Source: Tausonia pullulans (taxonomy: Eukaryota; Basidiomycota; Tremellomycetes; Cystofilobasidiales; Mrakiaceae). From it: a DNA stretch of 64,000 nt. The stretch is taken from NCBI GenBank assembly GCA_951802195.1, contig OX637635.1, positions 1 through 64,000 on the forward strand. Direction: 5' to 3'. The notes under the pieces are model-generated. The model was not told where the DNA came from. It was given only the letters and a program-made list of their open reading frames with translations, and did not search any database. This document shows positions 56,186-64,000 of the stretch, one piece after another. The translations under genes were made by a program, and so were the position numbers. Within the stretch, counting starts at the first letter, position 1. The number at the start of each line of letters is the position of its first letter.

Positions 56186-57890
56186 ATGTCCCACTCCTCT
56201 GCCGTCCATCGGATCGATATCGATTCCTGGCGGTCCTCCCTCCCCCTCGACACCGACGCCCAGCCCGAGCTTGTCGCGAGCTCGGGCGCCTCTAGGCGTC
56301 GCGCCCGCCACCCCCACCAGCAGCCTGGTTTTTCTGCCGCCGCCTCCTCTCGCCCTCGCTATGCCTCGAGCGACGAGGGCGAGGTCGACTCGGAGACGGG
56401 CGAGGTCCGACCCAAGGGATCCAAGAAGCATGAGGCAGACAGGCTCGTCGGTACGTGTCTGTTTTGCCACTTCCACCCTTCCATCCATCCACCCACCCCC
56501 AACTTTCCCATTCCCGCCGTCTCCACCACCTGTTCTCGCCAGTCACAATTCATTCCTTTTGCTCACACACCCCCTTGCCTCATCCATCCGACCTTCTCGC
56601 TTTTGCAGATTCGACACTCGATCTCCTCTCCTCCGTCTGGTTCCCCGTGCCCTCTTCCCCGTTCTCGTCCGAGGCGTCCTCGTATGTGGACTCGGATTCA
56701 GAGGCGGACAAGGACGCCGTCCCCCTCCGGACGTTTGTCAACGAGATCCTTCGTCGGAGCCGCTCCTCGTGCGCTACGCTCCGTGCTGCTCGTTGGTACC
56801 TTGAGGTCGGTCCTGAGCTGTTCGTGACTGTGCCGTTTTCGCCTTGTTGATGTGCGAGATCGCTGTCGTCGGCGGCTTTCCTTCATAGCGTGCGGGCTCC
56901 GTCCTTCCTCCTGCTGAGCATCGGACGTCGACGCTCGCATGCCCAAGACGGACCTTTCTTTCGTCCCTCGTGCTTGCGAATAAGTTTCTCCACGACAAGG
57001 TGTACAGCAACAGAGCTTGGAGCAAAGTCAGCGGTCTCGAGGTGCGGATTCCCCCCCCCCCCCCCCCCCTTACTCCCTTCCCGGTTTCCTCGCCGCCACC
57101 GCTTTTCCTTCCAACTCCACGTGATCTGACTCGACTCCGCTTCCATGAATTTTCTCTCGCGATCCTCTCTATCCTGCTCTTCAATCTCTTCCACTGGTGC
57201 TTGTGGCCTCCTTTATTTTAGGTGACCGAGATTTCGCAGGGAGAATCTGCGCTCGGCGATCTCCTTGGATGGTCCCTCTGGGTCGACCGCGAGCCAAATC
57301 AGTACGATTACTCAACCCACGACGCTAATGCCCCTCCTCTCGTCCCGCTCGCCTCGACTCTCTCTCGGGCTCAGCGTGCTACGTCGGTCCCGGCGGTCCA
57401 GGTTTCTGAGCCTGTCGTCCCTAGCATCTCGACCGTTCTTGGTGGTACTGCCAACGCTCCTCCGGCCGGTCTCCTCCCTCCTCCCCCTCCCGCGGCCTGC
57501 TCGTCGTTTGCTTCGCCCGAGGTGGTCTACCACCCACCCCGACAGGAGCTCGTCGCCGAGCGGAGCGTCTTCACCGAGCTCTCCGGCCTCTCGATCGCGT
57601 CGACCGAGGAGGAGGGCGCGTCGTCCGCCGATAACTCGTCCTCGACAGGCTCGAGCCCTCGTCTCTCGGATATTGACGACGTCGTCCTTGTCGCACTCGC
57701 CGAGGATGTGCAGGATGAAGAGACAGTCGACCGTGAGGATGTGGACGAGCGGGAGCGGGATCTTCCTCCAAGGAAGCGTCAGCGTCGGGGCGACTTTGGT
57801 GGATCCTACCATGGCAATCATGGTGACAGCTTTAGTGGCTGGGTCCTTGTCGAGCAAACTCTTGCTTGCGAGCCTGGCGTGGCATCATGA
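56186..57890 (+). CDS. Pcl/Pho80-type cyclin
   Basis: Probable partner of a Pho85-like kinase. Exons: MSHSSAVHRIDIDSWRSSLP and a basic/acidic region. The cyclin box then begins LRTFVNEILRRSRSSCATLR and continues in TFLSSLVLANKFLHDKVYSN, RAWSKVSGLE, and VTEISQGESALGDLLGWSLW. This is the order in Pcl5/Pho80-family cyclins (FIxEILRRSRT, LIxASKFLQD, NRAWSKISGL). The tail is proline/serine/glutamate-rich with a basic patch (LPPRKRQRRGDF) and ends EPGVAS. One intron contains a 19-nt C run (57051-57069). Confidence 0.85.
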
Positions 57891-58456
57891 GGTTTAGCTC
57901 GTTCTCTCTCTGTCATCTCGCCATCACTCTTTCCCTTCATCCTGGATTTCCGTCCGCGTTCCTCTTGTTCCACCTCTTGCTCTTCCTCTCTCTCTCCCTA
58001 GTACGGTGTCTTTGTTTGTGTTCAACTCAAAATAGGAGTCCAAGTTGACGTTCGAGAGTAGCTTGGTCGTTCTCCTCCGTCTTACTGTGTCTTTCTCCGT
58101 CTATGCCCGTCCTCCTCCCTTTCTCTCTCTCCTCCCCTCTTTACCGTACACGGGATCGATCATGCATTCGCACTCTCCCTTGGTCATTTTTTTTCTTTCT
58201 TCTTTTTCTTCTTTGACTCTTTCTCCTTTGGCTCGCTTCTGAATCTATGCAATCCCTTTGTCTCTGTTTCCCCATCGTGCCGGTCTGATGAGGAAATCTT
58301 CGGAGGAGGTGGAGGGCCGTGCGCGCAGCCGAGCTGCAGGCCGCACGGGGCGGGCGCCCGCCAGCAGGGGGGAAGAGGGAGAGAGGCGGAAAGACGCAGA
58401 ACGCTGCACCCCCTCCCCCAACCACCTCCCCCCCATCTTCCTATACACTACGCATC
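57891..58456. other. Intergenic
   Basis: 565 bp between the cyclin stop and the NAP1 start, CT-rich over most of its length; nothing else recognised. Confidence 0.5.
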
Positions 58457-60569
58457 ATGTCTGGACTCGAGATCCCCTCCTCTGGCCTCACCAAGACCGC
58501 CGCCCCGTGAGTCCCAGCTGCTGCTGCTCCGCCTGCTGGGCGACCGTGGTCGCTCCACCAGCAGGCTCGCTCGGTCGTCCCGCTGCCCGCCCCCCACTCC
58601 CCACCCTTCCCCACCTCGCTCACACACCCTGACGACCCGCCCGCTCGCTCGCCAGCACACCGGCCAACTCGTTCGTTCCCACCTCGGGCGTCGACGCTGC
58701 CGCCCCGTCCTCGCGTCCAACGGTTGAGGATGTCGACGAGGAGGAGGAGGAGTCCGCCAACCCAGCCTCCCTGCTCGCCAACGTCAGTTCTCCTTCCCGC
58801 GCACCCTGCCCTGTTTTGCCCTGCCTCCACCCACCGAGGGGAGCATGCACTGACGGCGAGACCCTTATGTGCTGCAGAACCCCGCCCTCATGAACCTTGT
58901 TCAGGGTAAGCTTGCCAACCTCGTCGGCAAGCCCTCGGGTTACATCGAGTCGTCAGTCCTGATCTCCTGCTTGCCCCAACCCCATCCGTGTCCCTCTCTC
59001 CCCTTCGCCCTTGCCTAAAAGCTCAAGCCCGGGATAACGCTGTGGCCAGCCTTCCGCCTGCCGTCAAGACGCGCATCAACGGACTCAAGGGTGTCCAGGT
59101 CGAGCACGCCAAGATTGAGACTCAGTTCCAGCTTGAGATCCTCGCGCTCGAGAAGAAGGTCCGTTCGAGCTCTCCTTTGCCCTAGCTAGTGTGCTCTCTG
59201 TCTACTTCTCTCGCCGTGCCTTTTGCACCCACGTGCCCTCCCGCTGTCTTTCCCTCGCTGACACAAGACTTGTTTCGTTCTCTTGCCCCCTCTCTCTAGT
59301 TCGCCTCCAAGTACGCGCCCCTCTACGAGCGCCGTACCGCCATCATCACCGGTGCCGCTGAGCCCACGCCCGAGGAGGTCGCCGCCGGCGAGGCTGCCGA
59401 CTCGGACGACGAGGAGGATGACGAGGCTCGCATCTCCGAGATCAATGAGTCCAAGCCCGAGTCGACCGAGGAGGTCAAGGGTATTCCCCAGTTCTGGCTC
59501 ACCGCTCTCAGGAACCACATGGGCCTTGCTCAGCTTATCACCGAGCAGGACGAGGAGGTGAGTGAGAGAGCGAGAGATTGTCGCCACTGCGCGGCGTGCT
59601 CCATGCCTGCTTGTTTCCTTTGCTAAGCGAGCTCGCAACTGACGGCGTGACACTGTGACTGCTGCTGCTACTTTTCGACTCGACCAGGCTCTCGAGTCGC
59701 TCATCGACATCAAGCTTGCCTACCTCGACGAGTCGGCCAAGCCGGGCTTCAAGCTCATCTTCCACTTTGCCCCCAACGACTTCTTCGAGAACGAGACGCT
59801 CGAGAAGACCTACTACTACCAGGAGGAGGTGCGTGACCATTCGCTGAAGCGAAGCCTTGTCTGTATTGGCCCCCCATCGCCCGCCCTGACTGAACCGACC
59901 GACCACTTGTTATCTTCTGCTCCCCCCCCCCAGGTTGGCTACGGAGGTGACTTTGTCTACGAGCGCGCCACTGGTGACGAGATCAAGTGGAAGACCGACA
60001 AAGACCTCACCAAGACGGTCGAGATCAAGAAGCAGCGCAACAAGACTACCAACAAGACGCGTGTCGTCAAGAAGGTCATCGCTCAGGACTCGTTCTTCAA
60101 CTTCTTCACCCCGCCGACCCCGCCGACGATGGAGCAGCTCGAGCAGGGAGACATTGACGAGGAGCAGCTCGAGGAGCTCGACGAGAAGCTCGAGCTTGAC
60201 TACCAGATCGGCGAGGACCTCAAGGAGCGCATCATTCCGCGCGCCATCGACTTCTTCACCGGCAAGGCCCTCGAGTACGAGGGCGACGAGGAGGAGGACG
60301 ACTTTGACGTGAGCTAGCCCGTCTGGCATATCTGTTGCGTCTTCTGTCTCTTCCATTTGTTAGGTTCTAACACGGGATCGCCTTCCTCTTTCTAGGACGA
60401 GGACGACTTTGATGGCGAGGACGACGATGACGAGGTCAGTCGCCCCTGCCGTCATTCTTCTTGCTACTAAATCCGACCCTAGGCTGACACTTCAACCAAG
60501 TAGGACGACGAGGATGCGCCCCGGCAGGCCACTGGCTCGCAGGACCCCCAGGAGTGCAAGCAGCAGTGA
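58457..60569 (+). CDS. NAP1: Nucleosome assembly protein NAP1
   Basis: Histone H2A-H2B chaperone. Exons: MSGLEIPSSGLTKTAAP, a short acidic linker, NPALMNLVQGKLANLVGKPS, VASLPPAVKTRINGLKGVQV, LEILALEKK, FASKYAPLYERRTAIITG, an acidic stretch, IPQFWLTALRNHMGLAQLIT, KPGFKLIFHFAPNDFFENET, YERATGDEIKWKTDKDLTKT, KKVIAQDSFFNFFTPPTPPT, and DYQIGEDLKERIIPRAIDFF followed by an acidic tail. Length and order match the family. It ends DPQECKQQ, a CaaX box that human NAP1L1 also has. About nine introns, several with exons under 60 nt. Confidence 0.95.
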
Positions 60570-61080
60570 TTGAGCTCGAAGATTGTCGAGGGGAGCCCGG
60601 GAGTTTGAGGGAGGGGTGAGCGATGAGCATGGACGGCACGCCGGTGGGGTGGCAGAAGGGGGGTCAACAGTCGGTCGGGCTTCTGATAGAGGCGTTTTTC
60701 CTCTCTTGACAGAACCCTTGGATAGAGTCCGACTCTCTCTTCCTTCGTTCGCCATCTTTGGGCTTTTTTTTTTCTTCTTTCCCCCATCTCTCCGTTGTTA
60801 ACTCTCCCCCCACCCACCTCTCTCTTCACCGCTTTTGCTCTGGCTTGTTCACTCTGTCTGCCCCAGACCGCCGCCTCTACTTCATTTCTTTTTCCCTTCT
60901 TAATGATCTTCTGAGCCTGGATCGCGCCTGCTCCTTCTTGGCTTCTGAGGAAAGAAACTGCTGCTGCTCCCTCCCTCCTACCAACGAAGCCAGCGTGAAA
61001 GAAAGAAAGAAAGAGCAAGCCAGCCAGGGGTGGGAACTAGGTCCACCCACCCATCCATCCATCCATCCATCTATCACTAT
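60570..61080. other. Intergenic, convergent 3' ends
   Basis: About 510 bp between the NAP1 and FRS2 stops. No gene seen; a CCAT tetranucleotide tract (61050-61070) lies near the FRS2 stop. Confidence 0.5.
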
Positions 61081-63792
61081 CTACACAACGCCCTTGTCCA
61101 GCCGAACGGCAGTTGCCGTCCTGACGTTGGCGACGTCGACCTTGTGGCCAACAAGACTTGATGGAAAGCGCCAGAGAAAAGGGGGCGCACGTCAGTACAG
61201 CGAACGACGAACGAATGGGGCTGGAACGGGCAAGGGGGGGGGGGGGGGGCAGCACGAACGTTCGGATGTCCTTGATCTTGTATCTGCAAAAGTTCGAAGC
61301 AGCATGCAAGCCTTGCGTCAGCGAAAGGACAATCTGAGACCTGAGGGAGGGAGGGAGGGAGGGAGGGAGGGAGGGAGGGAGGGGCAGGCAGGCTGCGCCG
61401 GGACTGACTTGACCATCGTCGGCCGCTCAAGCGAGAGTCCCCAACCAAGGACGCGGACGTCTTTTGGGATGCCCATCGGTTCGAGCATCTCCGGGCGGAA
61501 CATGCCCGAATTTCCTATTTCGATCGTTTTGTCTAGCTCGGCGTGGTACTGGAAGATCTCGAGTGAGGGCTATGGGTGTTGTGCAAGGGGAGGAACGGGC
61601 GGGCGGTCGGGCTCGAGTCAAAAAGGGAACGGCAGCGCTCCAGCAAGCTCGCGCTGCAACGAAGAACACACCTCGGTGTAAGGCTGCAGGCGCGATGGAA
61701 GTGGCTTGCGTCAGCTTCAAATCAAGACCAAGCAATGGCAACAGGAGCGTACATTGTAGGCAGGCTTGAAGCGGAGGTTCTCGATGCCCATCTTGGCGAA
61801 GAACTCTTTCATGAAGCCTAGGAAGGGAGAGGTCAGGCTCCTGGCGTCAGCGTCCGACGCGGGAAGGAAGGGACTCAGAATACCACAGCCGAGTACCGAC
61901 CGATGAGATCCGCGAGTGTAATTCCAACATCGGCGACAACACCCTCGACCTGGTGGAACTCGGCGAGATGCGTAGCGTCAGTCGCCTCGTTACGGAAGAC
62001 GCGGTCGATGGAGAACATCTTGGCAGGCTTGAAGCCTCCGGGCTGATTGGCGAGATTGTAGAGCATCTGCGTCGAGACGGCCGTTGTGTGCGTGCGGAGA
62101 AGAAGGCGCTGGGATTCCGGGAGTGAGAAAGGCGCGCGGTACCCGATTGAGCCGTAGCCACCCTTCTCGTGGACCGACGATATGCGCTCGTAGTAGTCCG
62201 CCGGCGGGTCACCAGCGACGGACGGCTCTTCAAGAACAAAGAGAGTGGAGTCTCGTCAGCGCCCAGCTCTAAGACAACTCGCTCGCGACGGGGATAGTCC
62301 CTTTCACCCTTAATGTAGAAGGTGTCCTGGACCTCGCGAGCCGGGTGTTGTTGGGGGACGAACATGGCGTCGAAGTTCCAGAAAGCTGATTCGACAAACT
62401 TGTTGGTCGGCATCTCGGTGAATCTGCATAGACAGCGCGCGAATTTGGGTTCAGCTGGACGCGGCGGCGGGTGCTCATCCTCTGGAGACGACGATCAGAA
62501 AAGGGAAGCGCTCACCCCATCTCGAAGAAGATGTTACGGAACTCCTCCCGGACCTTGAGAAGAGGGTGAAGAGCACCACCGTCCGTGGGGACTCCAGCGG
62601 CAGCGAAGTTGTATTGCTTAAACGAGGCAGTCTTCCATGCTCCGCTGGACACAGGATGGAGAGCCTCCGTCAGCCGCCTTCGTGGTTACAATTACCAGAG
62701 CGAAAGGCTGCCCGCCGACATCTTCGCACCTGCTCATCATCTCAGCGGTGAGATCCGTCTCGAGCTTGGCGATAGTGGTGGCAAACTTAGGTCCCTTAGC
62801 AATCGAGAAGTAGATGACCTTCCTGCGAGCACGCAGAGCACGCAACGCAAATGAGGTGCATGATGACGTCAACTGACGGCCATTCCACGGTTGGATATGA
62901 ACGTAAAAGCACGGCTCACTTCTGAGTAAGAAGCTTCTGCTTCTTGAGCGCCGCAATGATCTTGTCGCCGCCCTTGTGCGTGCCGGTTGACTCGACCTCC
63001 ATGAGGTCAAGCTTCGAGGTGTCCTCGATCGTGGGCGACTGAGGTTCGTCAGGCGAACTCAAGCTCCGTCAGGACGTGTATCCCTGAAATTGATAGAGAC
63101 TTATTGCAGAAAAACCAGACTGACAGCCTTGAAGAACTTGGCGCCGTCGCGGGCAAGCCACTTGCGCTTCATCGCCGACGCGTGTCCGTTCTTTGCTACT
63201 TGCTCGCCGAGAACGACCTATACGTAAGGGCGACCCAAAACAAACCGAACAGATAAGAGGCAGGTCAGTTTGAGAAGCGTCGACAGCGCGCTTGCGCTTG
63301 CTGCTCGACAGCGCGCGCACCTGGACGTCCTGAAGCGTCTTCCCCTCGCCCTCGCCGAGGAGGTTGAGAGCGGCCCAAAACTGAGCCTCGGCCGAGCCTT
63401 TCTGGACAGTCGAAAGACCCTCAGGGGTGAGGATGTTGAGAAAGGAGTCGTTCTGCTTGAACTTGACCATCTGTAAAATATCGAAGCAAAGCAGGGGAGA
63501 GAGTCATGCGGGGACGACGCGACTCGAGTCAGCGCACGACGACGATGATGAGCGGGAGAGACCAGGACAGGACAACGCGCGCGACCCCACGACGTACCTC
63601 CTTGCGATCAAGGGACTCGACGGCACCCTTAACGAGGAGCTGCTCAGCAGGCCCGTTCATGGACGTCCCCGAGATCACGAGCGCCCGGGAGTCCGGGATA
63701 GTGCCGTCGGCGGACTTGTCAAGTTCGGCGAGGATGGCGAGCTGGACGGTCTCCGGGGTGAGCGTGGGAGGCACAGAAGGGACAGACGACAT
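61081..63792 (-). CDS. FRS2: Phenylalanyl-tRNA synthetase alpha subunit (cytosolic)
   Basis: Catalytic chain of the cytosolic alpha2-beta2 enzyme that charges tRNA-Phe. It starts [20 protein letters not shown] with the N-terminal DNA-binding-like helical region. It continues with [78 protein letters not shown] (motif 1 region), [37 protein letters not shown] (motif 2), and [20 protein letters not shown] leading to LERPTM (motif 3). The C-terminus is [14 protein letters not shown]. Introns carry a 16-nt G run (61234-61249) and a GGGA tract. Confidence 0.95.
61341..61384 (+). repeat. (GGGA)n tetranucleotide tract in an FRS2 intron
   Basis: About ten units of GAGG/GGGA within an intron of the phenylalanyl-tRNA synthetase gene. 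Confidence 0.9.
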
Positions 63793-64000
63793 GCTTGAGG
63801 GGGCGGCCAGGACAGAAGCGAGGTAACAAATCGACTGGGAACCGGGGCGGAAGGTTGAGGAGTCCGGTGGCTGGTGCAGAGGTTCCTCGGACGGTCGTGC
63901 TGGTGGTTTGGAGGGAAGCTCGTGGCCGTCCTCTGCACCCGCCGTCTCCGCTGTCCCGCTTGGACCCGCTTTCCCTTGTCACCGGAGGTCTTGTCTCTCT
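63793..64000. other. FRS2 upstream region to window end
   Basis: 208 bp upstream of the FRS2 start; no gene seen. Confidence 0.4.

Overview
The window is nuclear DNA of a GC-rich basidiomycete. Genes are dense and broken by many short (about 45-90 nt) GT-AG introns, with exons down to 6-18 nt. The protein set (Pho88/SND3, Tfc1, ARL1, NAP1 ending CKQQ, cytosolic cytochrome c peroxidase) and the compact gene style suggest a Pucciniomycotina yeast of the Rhodotorula/Sporobolomyces/Leucosporidium kind. The phylum is firm; the genus is only inferred. All coding spans run from start to stop codon and include introns, with exon ends read by eye.

Left part (1-32 kb) is gene-poor and repeat-rich. It opens with a perfect 13-bp tandem array, followed by remnants of a Ty1/copia-type element and its LTRs, a piece of a sugar-transporter gene, and an MFSD1-like transporter gene. 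Next comes the most interesting block (6.4-18.5 kb): a copper amine oxidase, an amino acid/GABA-choline type permease, an aldehyde dehydrogenase and a Zn2Cys6 regulator, arranged as two divergent pairs. Both enzymes end in -AKL, a type 1 peroxisomal targeting signal, so the block reads as a peroxisomal amine-utilisation cluster: uptake, oxidative deamination, aldehyde oxidation and a local regulator, with GATA-type sites in both divergent promoters. Beyond it lie LTR fragments, a secreted GH3 beta-glucosidase, a sugar transporter gene flanked by two same-orientation solo LTRs, and about 3 kb of decayed DNA holding a catalase fragment.

Right part (32-64 kb) is a conserved housekeeping region almost free of repeats: RNase kappa-like protein, a small membrane protein, ARL1 GTPase, Pho88/SND3, TFIIIC subunit Tfc1, an unrecognised multi-exon gene, a C2H2 zinc-finger regulator with Q/H tracts and a (GA)n intron, ICMT/Ste14, a SET-domain protein, an Alba-domain protein, cytochrome c peroxidase, a Pcl/Pho80-type cyclin, NAP1 and the phenylalanyl-tRNA synthetase alpha chain. 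Several neighbours are divergent pairs sharing short promoters. I found no convincing tRNA, rRNA or CRISPR array.
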